Shown here piece by piece: positions 17,325-29,211 of a stretch of DNA of 64,000 nucleotides. Numbering within the stretch: position 1 is the first letter of the stretch; each line of letters begins with the position of its first letter. The translations under genes and the position numbers were made by a program. Below the pieces are notes generated by a model. It did not search any database and was not told the origin of the DNA. It worked only from the letters and a program-made list of their open reading frames with translations. This stretch comes from Parageobacillus sp. KH3-4 (GTDB taxonomy: Bacteria; Bacillota; Bacilli; Bacillales; Anoxybacillaceae). The DNA lies in the NCBI RefSeq assembly GCF_022846435.1, contig NZ_AP025627.1:840001-904000 (forward strand), read 5' to 3'.

Positions 17325-17355
17325 AAAGAGGTAGGCGGTGTGCTACCTCTTTCTG
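17325..17355 (+). terminator. Terminator-like hairpin between gerM and rph
   Basis: AAAGAGGTAG / CTACCTCTTT with an 8-nt loop and a weak T-rich tail. Confidence 0.65.
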
Positions 17356-17378
17356 TTTATGGTAAAGGAGGCTTTTGA

Positions 17379-18149
17379 ATGAGAGTAGATGGTAGAGAAA
17401 ACAAGCAGCTGCGTCCTGTACATATGGAAAAGCATTTTATTAAACACGCGGAAGGATCGGTATTTATTACAGTTGGCGATACAAAAGTGATTTGTACAGC
17501 AAGTATCGATGATAAAGTGCCGCCGTTTATGCGCGGCGGTGGAAAAGGATGGATTACTGCGGAATATGCGATGTTGCCGCGAGCGACAGAGCAGCGAAAC
17601 GTGCGGGAATCCAGCAAAGGAAAAGTATCGGGGCGGACAATGGAAATCCAGCGTCTTATCGGCAGGGCGCTTCGTTCTGTCGTTGATTTGGACAAACTAG
17701 GCGAGAAAACAGTATGGATTGACTGTGATGTCATTCAAGCGGATGGGGGAACACGGACAGCGTCGATTACAGGGGCGTACGTAGCGATGGTATTGGCGTT
17801 TGCGAAATTAGTCGAAGAAAAGAAGCTTGATGAACTTCCCGTAAACGATTTTCTAGCCGCTACATCTGTCGGGATCGACCCGGAGCATGGAATCATTCTT
17901 GACTTAAACTACGCGGAAGATGCGCGGGCGGAAGTCGATATGAATATTGTGATGACAGGAGCTGGCCGCTTTGTTGAAATTCAAGGGACAGGAGAAGAGG
18001 CGACATTTTCGCGGGAACAATTAAACGAATTGTTAGATGCCGCAGAAATAGGAATTCGGCAGCTGATCGATATTCAGCGGAAAACGTTAGGGGAACTTGC
18101 AACGCAAATTGACATGAAGCGAAGCCAAGAAAGCGGGGATGCGTCATGA
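17379..18149 (+). CDS. rph: Ribonuclease PH
   Basis: 256 residues. It is a phosphate-dependent 3'-5' exoribonuclease that trims tRNA precursors. [43 protein letters not shown] (phosphate-binding Arg cluster) and [18 protein letters not shown] are family motifs. RBS AAAGGAGG before ATG 17379. It overlaps rdgB by ATGA and forms an operon with the next two genes, as in B. subtilis. Confidence 0.97.
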   Translation: MRVDGRENKQLRPVHMEKHFIKHAEGSVFITVGDTKVICTASIDDKVPPFMRGGGKGWITAEYAMLPRATEQRNVRESSKGKVSGRTMEIQRLIGRALRSVVDLDKLGEKTVWIDCDVIQADGGTRTASITGAYVAMVLAFAKLVEEKKLDELPVNDFLAATSVGIDPEHGIILDLNYAEDARAEVDMNIVMTGAGRFVEIQGTGEEATFSREQLNELLDAAEIGIRQLIDIQRKTLGELATQIDMKRSQESGDAS

Positions 18150-18751
18150 AACAAGTTATTATTGCGACGAAAAATGCTGGAAAGACACGGGAATTTCAAG
18201 CGCTTCTCGCAAAAAAAGGAGTAGAAGTGAAGTCGCTTCTAGATTTTCCGAATTGCCCGGATGTCGAGGAAACGGGCAGCACGTTTGCCGAGAACGCGAT
18301 CTTAAAAGCGGAAGCGATGGCCCGTTATTTTCATACGATCGTGATCGCCGACGACTCCGGCTTAGCGATCGACGCTTTGCGTGGAAGACCGGGGGTGTAC
18401 TCTGCCCGCTACGCTGGAGAAGAGAAGGACGATCAAAAAAATATAGCGAAAGTATTAGAAGAATTGAAAGGAGTGCCATTTGAAAAACGGACGGCACGCT
18501 TTCATTGCGCGCTTGCTGTCGCGGCTCCGGGACGCCGTACGACCGTCGTCGAAGCAACGTGCGAAGGGTACATTACAGAAACGCCAAAAGGGGAAAACGG
18601 ATTTGGGTATGATCCGATTTTTTACGTTCCACAAAAAGGAAAAACGATGGCGGAATTATCCAAAGAAGAGAAAAATCAAATTAGCCATCGGGCCAAAGCG
18701 TTAGCGAAACTGGAAAAACAGTGGGATGAAATCATTAACGGTAAGGAGTAA
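18146..18751 (+). CDS. ysnA: dITP/XTP pyrophosphatase (HAM1 family, YsnA)
   Basis: 201 residues. It removes non-canonical purine nucleoside triphosphates (dITP, XTP) so they are not built into nucleic acid. [15 protein letters not shown], the substrate loop [25 protein letters not shown], and [20 protein letters not shown] are diagnostic. It starts inside the rph stop (ATGA) and is followed 6 bp later by ysnB. Confidence 0.96.
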   Translation: MKQVIIATKNAGKTREFQALLAKKGVEVKSLLDFPNCPDVEETGSTFAENAILKAEAMARYFHTIVIADDSGLAIDALRGRPGVYSARYAGEEKDDQKNIAKVLEELKGVPFEKRTARFHCALAVAAPGRRTTVVEATCEGYITETPKGENGFGYDPIFYVPQKGKTMAELSKEEKNQISHRAKALAKLEKQWDEIINGKE

Positions 18752-18757
18752 AGAAAG

Positions 18758-19267
18758 ATGAAGGTGTTAATTATTAGTGATAGCCATGGATTAACGAAGG
18801 AGTTAGAAGAAATCGCGGCGCGCCATCGCCATGAAGTAGATGCGCTCATTCATTGCGGCGATTCGGAATTGTCCACTGATCACAAAGAAATTGAGCATTT
18901 TTTGATCGTGCGCGGAAATTGTGATTTCGCCAAACAATTTCCTAACGAGCGAATCGAAGAAATTGATGGAATTCGTTTTTTTATTACTCACGGTCATCTT
19001 TATAATGTGAAAATGTCGTTAATGAATCTTTATTATCGCGCGAAAGAAGTAGAGGCAAAGGTGGTATGTTTTGGCCATTCCCATATCGCCGGCGTTGAGA
19101 TGATCGACGGCATTTTATTTATTAACCCGGGAAGCATTTTGTTGCCAAGAACAAGAAAAGAAAAAACGTATGCGCTGTTGCAAATAGAAGACGGAAAAGC
19201 AACGGCCAGGTTTTACGAAGTCGATGGAAAAGAAGTGCACTCTCTTACGAAAACATTCACTTTATGA
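18758..19267 (+). CDS. ysnB: YfcE/MJ0936-type metallophosphoesterase YsnB
   Basis: 169 residues. The calcineurin-like two-metal site is seen in SDSHG, HCGDSE, RGNCD, THGH and GHSH. Small members of this family are phosphodiesterases acting on model substrates; the true substrate is not known. The operon position after rph and ysnA is conserved. The stop codon lies in the left arm of the terminator. Confidence 0.93.
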   Translation: MKVLIISDSHGLTKELEEIAARHRHEVDALIHCGDSELSTDHKEIEHFLIVRGNCDFAKQFPNERIEEIDGIRFFITHGHLYNVKMSLMNLYYRAKEVEAKVVCFGHSHIAGVEMIDGILFINPGSILLPRTRKEKTYALLQIEDGKATARFYEVDGKEVHSLTKTFTL

Positions 19268-19290
19268 GCGGGGGGCCCTCGCTCTTTTTC
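19266..19290 (+). terminator. Terminator of rph-ysnA-ysnB
   Basis: GAGCGGGGG / CCCTCGCTC stem with one mismatch and a short loop, then TTTTT. It overlaps the ysnB stop codon. Confidence 0.8.
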
Positions 19291-19293
19291 ATC

Positions 19294-19322
19294 TTGACTT
19301 TATCAAAAAAATTTTTTATAAT
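19294..19322 (+). promoter_or_regulatory. Sigma-A promoter of the tRNA-Arg transcript
   Basis: TTGACT (19294-19299), exactly 17 nt, TATAAT (19317-19322). Confidence 0.85.
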
Positions 19323-19328
19323 GTAAAA

Positions 19329-19505
19329 CGTCTTTGAAAAAATTATAATGATTAACGATGCGAAGTTCTTAATATCGAGTCCTAATCAAAGCGGTTCTTC
19401 AATATTCGATATAAGTTGCGAGCTGCCTCGGCGCATTTAACTGCTTTGAATTAGCTGGTAGAGGAAGAGGCAGTCGTCCAAAAAAGAAGAACGCAGTAAC
19501 ACCTT
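19329..19505 (+). other. Long structured leader before tRNA-Arg
   Basis: About 177 bases separate the predicted transcription start from the tRNA. No credible gene is present. Inverted repeats suggest structure: ATATCGA (19372) with TCGATAT (19406), and CTGCCTC (from about 19423) with GAGGCAG (about 19468). It may be only precursor RNA removed by RNases, or a small RNA. Confidence 0.45.
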
Positions 19506-19579
19506 GTCCCAGTAGCTCAGCTGGATAGAGCAGCGGCCTTCTAAGCCGTCGGTCGGGAGTTCGAATCTCTCCTGGGACG
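19506..19579 (+). tRNA. tRNA-Arg (anticodon TCT)
   Basis: 74 nt. The acceptor stem GTCCCAG / CTGGGAC, the D-loop AGCTCAGCTGGATAGAGC, the anticodon loop CTTCTAA (anticodon TCT, reading AGA/AGG) and the T-loop GTTCGAATC are all visible. Discriminator base G. CCA is not encoded. A single gene with its own promoter and terminator, between ysnB and ilvE. Confidence 0.97.
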
Positions 19580-19581
19580 CT

Positions 19582-19628
19582 AACCCTCTTTTTCCGTAAT
19601 GGAAAAGGAGGGTTTATTTTTTTTTGCC
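19582..19628 (+). terminator. Terminator of tRNA-Arg
   Basis: Long stem AACCCTC.TTTTTCC / GGAAAAGGAGGGTT with a 5-nt loop, followed by a run of nine or so T. Confidence 0.9.
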
Positions 19629-19634
19629 GCAAAC

Positions 19635-19652
19635 AACAAAAAATTTTTTGTT
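19635..19652. repeat. A/T palindrome downstream of the tRNA terminator
   Basis: AACAAAAAATTTTTTGTT is a perfect 18-bp palindrome, extended outward by CCGC (19627) / GCGG (19653). No function is assigned. It could be bent DNA, a second hairpin, or a protein site ahead of the ilvE promoter. Confidence 0.5.
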
Positions 19653-19729
19653 GCGGAAATTCATTGATTCTACCAATATGTAAGCGCATACAAATAGTCT
19701 AATGAATCGAAATATTCAAAAAAACCATA

Positions 19730-19758
19730 TTGACTCTCTTTTGTTTTAGGATTATTAT
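19730..19758 (+). promoter_or_regulatory. Candidate sigma-A promoter of ilvE
   Basis: TTGACT (19730-19735), 17 nt, TATTAT (19753-19758). The better-looking TATAAT at 19756 would give a 20-nt spacer. Confidence 0.6.
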
Positions 19759-19773
19759 AATTTTCAAATAAAT
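19759..19773. promoter_or_regulatory. Candidate CodY box at the ilvE promoter
   Basis: AATTTTCAAATAAAT matches 12 of 15 positions of the CodY consensus AATTTTCWGAAAATT and lies directly after the -10 element. CodY represses branched-chain amino acid genes in Bacillus when isoleucine, leucine, valine and GTP are high. Confidence 0.45.
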
Positions 19774-19841
19774 CAAACGATACACAATTGATGAGCAGCG
19801 CCATGAACAGCTCGTACTTACCAGGGAAGAGGGGAACAAAA

Positions 19842-20741
19842 TTGAGTGAACAATGGATTTTTTTAAACGGTGAGTTTGTGACAAAAGAAAACGCGAAAAT
19901 TTCGGTATACGATCACGGTTTTTTATATGGTGATGGTGTATTTGAAGGGATTCGTGTCTATAGCGGTAATGTATTTCGATTAAAAGAGCATATGGATCGC
20001 CTTTATAATTCGGCAAAATCCATTTTATTAACGATTCCTTATACAAAAGAAGAATTGACAGAGTATGTTGTTGAGACGATACGAAAAAACCAATATCAAG
20101 ACGCATATATTCGCCTTGTCGTTTCACGCGGAGTCGGTGATTTAGGCCTTGATCCATATAAATGCCAAAAGCCGCAAGTTGTTATTATTGCCGAACCGCT
20201 GGCGCTTTTCCCTAAACATTTATATGAAACTGGAATCGAAGTGGTAACGGTTGCGACTCGAAGAAACCGTTCGGATGTGCTTAGCCCAAAAGTGAAGTCG
20301 CTTAACTATTTAAACAACGTTCTTGTCAAAATTGAGGCACATCTTGCTAACGTAAACGAAGCGTTAATTTTAAACGACCAAGGATATATAGCCGAAGGAT
20401 CGGGAGATAACGTCTTTATCGTTAAAGACGAGGTAATATATACACCGCCTGGATACGTTGGAGCGCTTGAAGGAATTACTCGTCAGGCGATTATCGAAAT
20501 CGCTCAAGAACTTGGTTATGTCGTAAAGGAGGAGCCGTTTACGCGCCACGACGTTTATGTCGCCGATGAAGTGTTTTTAACCGGAACGGCTGCCGAAGTG
20601 ATCGCCGTTGTGAAGGTGGATGGACGTGTGATCGGCGAGGGCGTGCCGGGGCCGCATACAAAGCGGTTGCTTGAAGAGTTTAGACGCCGTGTCGTTTCTG
20701 AAGGGGTAAAAGTATACCAAACAAACGCGAATGTTGGATAA
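19842..20741 (+). CDS. ilvE: Branched-chain amino acid aminotransferase
   Basis: 299 residues, PLP fold type IV. It catalyses the last step of isoleucine, leucine and valine synthesis (transfer of the amino group from glutamate). DHGFLYGDGVFEGIRVY near residue 30, the SPKVKSLNYLNNVL segment with the PLP lysine, EGSGDNVFIVKD, and FLTGTAAEVIAV are typical. The TTG start at 19842 with AGAGGGGAA upstream agrees with the N-terminus MSEQWIFLNGEF of relatives. Upstream ATGs at 19788 and 19803 lack a site. It precedes the leucine T-box by only about 20 nt, so ilvE itself is not attenuated. Confidence 0.95.
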   Translation: MSEQWIFLNGEFVTKENAKISVYDHGFLYGDGVFEGIRVYSGNVFRLKEHMDRLYNSAKSILLTIPYTKEELTEYVVETIRKNQYQDAYIRLVVSRGVGDLGLDPYKCQKPQVVIIAEPLALFPKHLYETGIEVVTVATRRNRSDVLSPKVKSLNYLNNVLVKIEAHLANVNEALILNDQGYIAEGSGDNVFIVKDEVIYTPPGYVGALEGITRQAIIEIAQELGYVVKEEPFTRHDVYVADEVFLTGTAAEVIAVVKVDGRVIGEGVPGPHTKRLLEEFRRRVVSEGVKVYQTNANVG

Positions 20742-20761
20742 TCAAAAAAATTTATATGAGA

Positions 20762-21070
20762 AAGCGATGAAGAGGACAAGTAGTCAGCGGGGACGGCATC
20801 TACAGAGAGCCGGGGTAGCTGGAAACCGGTGATGCTGCCGCTCGACGAACTCACCTCTGAGTGCCAACCCGAACGTTATGCAACTAGTAAGGTTGGACGG
20901 GTGGAGAACGCGCTTGCTTCACTCGTTACTAAAAAGAGCGATTGGTCGATTTACCGATCGCTCATGAGGTGGCCCTATGGCCACGAAGAAGGGTGGTACC
21001 GCGGAAAGTGAACCTTTTCGCCCCTTTGACCGAATCAAAGTAGGTCATCGAGGGTGAAAAGGTTTTTTTC
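20762..21070 (+). ncRNA. T-box leader, leucine-specific (ilv-leu operon)
   Basis: The 361-base gap between ilvE and ilvB is filled by a T-box riboswitch. The 5' AGCGATGAAGAGGA, the stem I specifier segment GAACTCACCTCTGAGTGCC with Leu codon CTC at 20850-20852, and the T-box sequence AGGGTGGTACCGCGG (20990-21004) are clear. A terminator follows (AACCTTTTCGCCC / GGGTGAAAAGGTT with a T-run, about 21011-21069). Uncharged tRNA-Leu should favour antitermination and expression of ilvBNC-leuABCD. Confidence 0.96.
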
Positions 21071-21102
21071 ATAGTGATGAAAAACGCGAGGGAGGATGGA
21101 AA

Positions 21103-22814
21103 ATGTCAAGGATGAAAGTGGAGGAAAAAGCGCTTGAAAAAACGAAAATGAGCGGAGCATTAATGCTCATTGAAGCGTTAAAGTCGGAAAAGGTAGAAGT
21201 CATTTTTGGATATCCGGGCGGAGCGGTATTGCCGCTTTACGATAAGTTATATCAATCGGGAGTATTTCACGTATTAACGCGGCATGAACAAGGGGCCATT
21301 CATGCGGCGGAAGGGTATGCGCGCATTTCCGGGAAACCGGGCGTTGTGATCGCGACGTCAGGACCTGGAGCGACAAACATTGTGACAGGATTGACGGATG
21401 CGATGATGGATTCGCTGCCGCTCGTCGTATTTACCGGCCAAGTTGCAACGAGCGTCATCGGTTCCGATGCGTTTCAAGAGGCGGATGTTCTCGGAATTAC
21501 GATGCCAATCACGAAATATAATTACCAAGTTCGGGATATAAGCGAGCTTCCGAAAATTATTAAAGAAGCGTTTCATATCGCCACGACGGGAAGACCGGGT
21601 CCTGTGTTAATCGATATCCCAAAAAATATTACCACAGCCGAAGGGGAGTTTGATTACAAACAAGGGGTCCATTTGCCAGGGTATCAACCGACGACACAGC
21701 CAAATCATTTGCAAATTCGCCGTCTTGTTGAGGCGGTTAGCCAATCGAAGAAACCTGTCATTTTAGCGGGAGCAGGCGTATTGCACGCAAACGCTTCGAA
21801 TGAATTGAGAGAATATGCTGAACAGCAAAATATTCCAGTCGTTCATACGCTATTGGGTTTAGGCGGATTTCCAGCCGATCACCCACTGTTTTTAGGGATG
21901 GCTGGCATGCACGGCACGTATACAGCCAATATGGCGCTATATGAATGCGATTTGCTCATTAACATTGGGGCACGGTTCGATGACCGCGTTACGGGAAATT
22001 TAAAATACTTTGCGCCAAAAGCGACGGTCGCACACATTGATATTGATCCAGCGGAAATCGGGAAAAATGTGCCGACGAAAATTCCGATCGTCAGCGATGC
22101 GAAAGCGGCTCTGCAAGAATTGATTCATCAACAAGGAAAGCCGGCGGACACGACGGCATGGCTTGCCCAATTAAATGAATGGAAACGGCGATTCCCACTG
22201 TATTACGAAGATGACGCACAAACGATTAAGCCGCAAAAACTGATCGAAATGATTTATGAACTAACGAATGGAGACGCGATTATTACAACGGATGTCGGGC
22301 AGCACCAAATGTGGGCGGCGCAATATTACAAGTTTAATAAGCCGCATCGCTGGGTGACTTCCGGCGGGCTCGGAACGATGGGATTCGGCCTTCCGGCGGC
22401 GATCGGAGCACAGCTTGCCGATAGAAACGCTACGGTCGTTTCCATTGTCGGTGACGGCGGTTTTCAAATGACATTCCAAGAGTTAGCGGTTATTCAAGAA
22501 TTACAATTGCCAATTAAAGTGGTGATCGTCAATAATCAAGCGCTCGGCATGGTTCGCCAATGGCAGGAACTTTTTTACGAAAAACGATATTCCCATTCTC
22601 TCATTCCAAATCAGCCGGATTTTGTAAAACTGGCAGAAGCGTACAATATGCCGGGCTTCCGGGCGAAAACGGAGGCGGAAGCAATGGAAGTGCTGAAGAA
22701 AGCATTTGCGATCAACGGTCCGGTTTTGCTTGATTTCCATGTCAAAGCGGATGAAAATGTATATCCAATGGTGGCGCCTGGAAAAGGAATACATGAAATG
22801 GTGGGGGTGAGACC

Positions 22815-22836
<22 letters not shown>
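21103..22836 (+). CDS. ilvB: Acetolactate synthase, catalytic subunit
   Basis: 577 residues, thiamine diphosphate enzyme. It joins two pyruvates, or pyruvate and 2-oxobutyrate, in the first common step to valine/leucine and isoleucine. The catalytic Glu lies in [15 protein letters not shown] (about residue 68). [29 protein letters not shown] is the thiamine/Mg motif near 450. RBS GAGGGAGGA before ATG 21103. The 3' end overlaps ilvN by 22 bp. Confidence 0.97.
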
Positions 22837-25918
<3,082 letters not shown>

Positions 25919-25934
25919 AACGGAGGGAAACGGC

Positions 25935-27050
25935 ATGGGAAGCTATCGGATTGCTGTATTGCCGGGTGATGGAATCGGAAAAGAAGTGACGAGCGGAGCT
26001 GTAGAAATTTTAAAAGCGATCGAAACGCGATTTGGGCATCAGTTTGCGTTCAAATACGGGCTTATTGGCGGAGAGGCAATTGATCAAAAAGGAACGCCGC
26101 TTCCTGATGAAACGCTTGCCGTCTGCCGCGAAAGTGACGCGGTGTTGCTTGGGGCGGTCGGCGGTCCAAAATGGGATCGCAATCCCGCGCATTTGCGCCC
26201 GGAAAAGGGTTTATTGCAAATTCGCAAAGAGATGAATTTATTTGCCAATTTGCGGCCGGTAAAGTTTTACGACAGTTTAACTGATTCGTCTCCTTTAAAG
26301 GAGGAAGTCATACAAGGGGTCGATTTGCTAATCGTTCGCGAGCTGACAGGAGGACTATATTTTGGAAAACCGAGCGGACGGATGGTGGAAAACGGGGAAG
26401 AAAAAGCGGTAGATACGCTTCTATATAAAAAGGAAGAAATTAAGCGAATTGTAAAAGCGGCGTTTGAACTTGCGCGCAAACGGAAGAGAAAAGTGACGTC
26501 TGTCGATAAAGCGAATGTGCTCGAATCGAGCAGAATGTGGCGGGAAGTCGCTGAAGAGATAGCACAAGATTTTCCGGATGTAACGCTTGAGCATATGCTT
26601 GTCGATAATGCGGCAATGCAGCTGATTCGCTCTCCGCAACAGTTTGATGTTATTGTTACGGAAAACATGTTTGGCGACATTTTAAGCGATGAAGCGTCGA
26701 TGTTGACAGGATCCCTTGGCATGCTGCCATCGGCGAGTTTATCAACATCGGGGCCTAGTTTATATGAACCGATTCACGGGTCTGCTCCGGATATCGCGGG
26801 ACAAAATAAAGCAAATCCGATTGCGGCAATTTTATCGGTGGCGATGATGCTTCGGCTATCCTTTGGACTTTCAAAAGAGGCAGATACGATTGAAAAAGCG
26901 GTTCAGCACGTATTGGCGGCTGGATTGCGAACGGCAGATATTGCCCAAAAAGGGCAACGGGTCGTTTCCACTGATGAAATGGTAAATGAAATTAAAGCAG
27001 CGATTTTAGACAATGAAGCAATTTCACACATAATGACTGTTTACGCATAA
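25935..27050 (+). CDS. leuB: 3-isopropylmalate dehydrogenase
   Basis: 371 residues. It oxidatively decarboxylates 3-isopropylmalate with NAD. Opening [13 protein letters not shown], the substrate Arg segments ([24 protein letters not shown]), [10 protein letters not shown], and the metal/NAD end [28 protein letters not shown] and [12 protein letters not shown] are diagnostic. ATG 25935 follows CGGAGGGAAA. An in-frame upstream start would run into leuA and is rejected. Confidence 0.97.
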   Translation: MGSYRIAVLPGDGIGKEVTSGAVEILKAIETRFGHQFAFKYGLIGGEAIDQKGTPLPDETLAVCRESDAVLLGAVGGPKWDRNPAHLRPEKGLLQIRKEMNLFANLRPVKFYDSLTDSSPLKEEVIQGVDLLIVRELTGGLYFGKPSGRMVENGEEKAVDTLLYKKEEIKRIVKAAFELARKRKRKVTSVDKANVLESSRMWREVAEEIAQDFPDVTLEHMLVDNAAMQLIRSPQQFDVIVTENMFGDILSDEASMLTGSLGMLPSASLSTSGPSLYEPIHGSAPDIAGQNKANPIAAILSVAMMLRLSFGLSKEADTIEKAVQHVLAAGLRTADIAQKGQRVVSTDEMVNEIKAAILDNEAISHIMTVYA

Positions 27051-27071
27051 AAGGAATGAGAGGTGAAAGTA

Positions 27072-28487
27072 GTGAAACCGAAAACGATTATTGAAAAAAT
27101 TTGGGAAAATCATGTCGTATACCGCGAAGAAGGAAAACCAGATTTGCTTTATATTGATTTACATTTAGTGCACGAAGTCACCTCTCCGCAAGCGTTTGAA
27201 GGATTGCGGCAAAAAGGTCGGAAAGTGCGCCGCCCTGATTTAACATTCGCGACGATGGACCATAACGTTCCGACAGTGAACCGTTTTGTGATTGAAGACG
27301 AAGTAGCGAGAAACCAAATTGCGGCATTGGAGCGAAACTGCCGGGAATTTTCGATTCCGCTAGCTGATTTACATAGCGAAGAACAAGGAATTGTCCACGT
27401 GATCGGCCCAGAGCTTGGTTTAACGCAACCGGGAAAAACGATTGTTTGCGGAGACAGCCATACGTCGACACATGGCGCGTTTGGAGCGCTCGCGTTTGGA
27501 ATTGGAACGAGCGAAGTGGAACACGTGCTTGCGACGCAGACGCTATGGCAGCATAAACCAAAAACGCTGCAAATCCGCATTGACGGCAAATTGGGAGAAG
27601 GAGTTACGGCAAAAGACGTGATTTTGGCGATTATTGGGCGTTACGGAGTTGATGTCGGCACCGGATATATCATCGAATTTACTGGCGAAGTCATTCGCAA
27701 TATGTCGATGGAAGAAAGAATGACGATTTGCAACATGTCGATTGAAGCGGGCGCCCGTGCCGGTTTAGTGAGCCCGGATGAGACGACGTTTGCCTATTTG
27801 CGAGGCCGCAAATATGCGCCAAAAGGAGAAGAGTTTGAAAAAGCGGTAGAGCGCTGGCGGGCACTTGCCACAGACGAAGGGGCGGAATACGATAAAACGA
27901 TTGAGATCGATGCGGCAACGATCGCGCCAATGGTGACATGGGGAACAAACCCATCGATGAGCACCTCGGTCGATGGAACGGTGCCCCATCCAGAAGCTTT
28001 TTCGAGCGAAACAGAGCAAAAGGCGGTACGGCGCGCCTTGGAATATATGGGCTTGAAACCTGGCACGCCGATTACGGAAATTCCAGTGCAGCACGTTTTC
28101 ATTGGTTCCTGTACGAACTCCCGCATCAGCGATTTGCGTGAAGCCGCGAAAATTGTCAAAGGAAAGAAAGTAGCGAAAGGCGTGCGTGCGCTTGTTGTTC
28201 CGGGGTCGCAACAAGTGAAAAAACAAGCGGAAGAAGAAGGATTGGCGCAAATTTTTATCGATGCGGGATTCGAATGGCGCGATTCTGGCTGTAGCGCATG
28301 TTTAGGAATGAATCCGGACATTATCCCGGAAGGAGAACATTGTGCTTCCACATCGAACCGAAATTTTGAAGGCCGGCAAGGAAAGGGAGCAAGAACGCAT
28401 TTAGTGAGCCCGGCGATGGCTGCTGCTGCCGCCATTTATGGACATTTTGTCGATGTTCGAAAATTGCAGAAAGAGCCGGTCCATTAA
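27072..28487 (+). CDS. leuC: 3-isopropylmalate dehydratase, large subunit
   Basis: 471 residues, aconitase family. It carries the [4Fe-4S] cluster that isomerises 2- to 3-isopropylmalate. The cluster cysteines appear in FIGSCTNSR and [12 protein letters not shown]. The [31 protein letters not shown] segment is typical. Two GTG codons are in frame. The one at 27072 (with GAGGTGA upstream, giving [11 protein letters not shown]) matches the usual N-terminus better than the one at 27063. It pairs with leuD 12 bp downstream. Confidence 0.96.
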   Translation: MKPKTIIEKIWENHVVYREEGKPDLLYIDLHLVHEVTSPQAFEGLRQKGRKVRRPDLTFATMDHNVPTVNRFVIEDEVARNQIAALERNCREFSIPLADLHSEEQGIVHVIGPELGLTQPGKTIVCGDSHTSTHGAFGALAFGIGTSEVEHVLATQTLWQHKPKTLQIRIDGKLGEGVTAKDVILAIIGRYGVDVGTGYIIEFTGEVIRNMSMEERMTICNMSIEAGARAGLVSPDETTFAYLRGRKYAPKGEEFEKAVERWRALATDEGAEYDKTIEIDAATIAPMVTWGTNPSMSTSVDGTVPHPEAFSSETEQKAVRRALEYMGLKPGTPITEIPVQHVFIGSCTNSRISDLREAAKIVKGKKVAKGVRALVVPGSQQVKKQAEEEGLAQIFIDAGFEWRDSGCSACLGMNPDIIPEGEHCASTSNRNFEGRQGKGARTHLVSPAMAAAAAIYGHFVDVRKLQKEPVH

Positions 28488-28499
28488 GGAGGGAAACGA

Positions 28500-29093
28500 A
28501 TGAAGCCATTTACTGTTCATAAAGGCAAAGTGGCGGGAATCGACCGTGCCAACATCGATACAGACCAAATTATTCCAAAACAATTTTTAAAACGAATTGA
28601 GCGTACAGGGTTTGGCAAGTTTCTCTTTTACGACTGGCGCTACATCGATGGGGAAAAACCGAATCCTGATTTTGAATTAAACCGGCCAGAAAACGAAGGA
28701 GCGACCATTCTCGTCGCCAATGAAAATTTTGGCTGCGGGTCATCGCGCGAACATGCGCCATGGGCGCTGCAGGATTATGGGTTTCAAGCGATTATCGCTC
28801 CGTCATTTGCCGATATTTTTTATAACAACTGCCTAAAAAACGGATTATTGCCAATTCGTTTGGCCAAGCAGGATGTCGAATATTTGTTGCGAGAGAGCGC
28901 TAAAGCGGATTATGAACTAACTATTTCTTTAGAAGATCAACGTGTGTACGATGATAACGGATTTGAACGGACGTTTGACATTGATCCATACCGAAAGCAG
29001 CTGCTTTTAAAAGGTTGGGATGAAATCGATTTAACGTTCGTTTATGAACCGTATATTGCAGAGTATGAAAAAAAGCATTGCCCATTGTCATAA
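28500..29093 (+). CDS. leuD: 3-isopropylmalate dehydratase, small subunit
   Basis: 197 residues, the swivel domain of the LeuCD enzyme. NIDTDQIIPKQFLKRIERTGFGKFLFYDWRY and the substrate-binding NFGCGSSREHAPWAL loop are diagnostic. RBS AAGGAGGG before ATG 28500. Last gene of the T-box-controlled ilv-leu operon. Confidence 0.97.
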   Translation: MKPFTVHKGKVAGIDRANIDTDQIIPKQFLKRIERTGFGKFLFYDWRYIDGEKPNPDFELNRPENEGATILVANENFGCGSSREHAPWALQDYGFQAIIAPSFADIFYNNCLKNGLLPIRLAKQDVEYLLRESAKADYELTISLEDQRVYDDNGFERTFDIDPYRKQLLLKGWDEIDLTFVYEPYIAEYEKKHCPLS

Positions 29094-29101
29094 ATAGCAA
29101 G

Positions 29102-29140
29102 GAAGCCGTTCCGCCGCAACTGCTGGAACGGCTTCTTTTC
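29102..29140 (+). terminator. Terminator of the ilv-leu operon
   Basis: Perfect 11-bp stem GAAGCCGTTCC / GGAACGGCTTC, 12-nt loop, TTTTC tail. Confidence 0.88.
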
Positions 29141-29152
29141 TGATTATTTTGC

Positions 29153-29181
29153 TTGTATTTTGTAAGAAAACTTGCTACACT
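29153..29181 (+). promoter_or_regulatory. Possible sigma-A promoter of ysoA
   Basis: TTGTAT (29153-29158), 17 nt, TACACT (29176-29181). Confidence 0.5.
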
Positions 29182-29211
29182 TGTTTCAAAATTTTCATGG
29201 GGCGTGCGAAT

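Noticed and set aside
19399-19689. Minus-strand 96-codon open frame across the tRNA
   Set aside because: Its peptide GEIRTPDRRLRRPLLYPAELLG is the reverse translation of the tRNA-Arg and its terminator, a common annotation artefact.
19730-19761. TTGACT with TATAAT as the ilvE promoter
   Set aside because: The spacer is 20 nt, too long; TATTAT at 17 nt is preferred.
27794-28435. Minus-strand 213-codon open frame
   Set aside because: Mirror of leuC.
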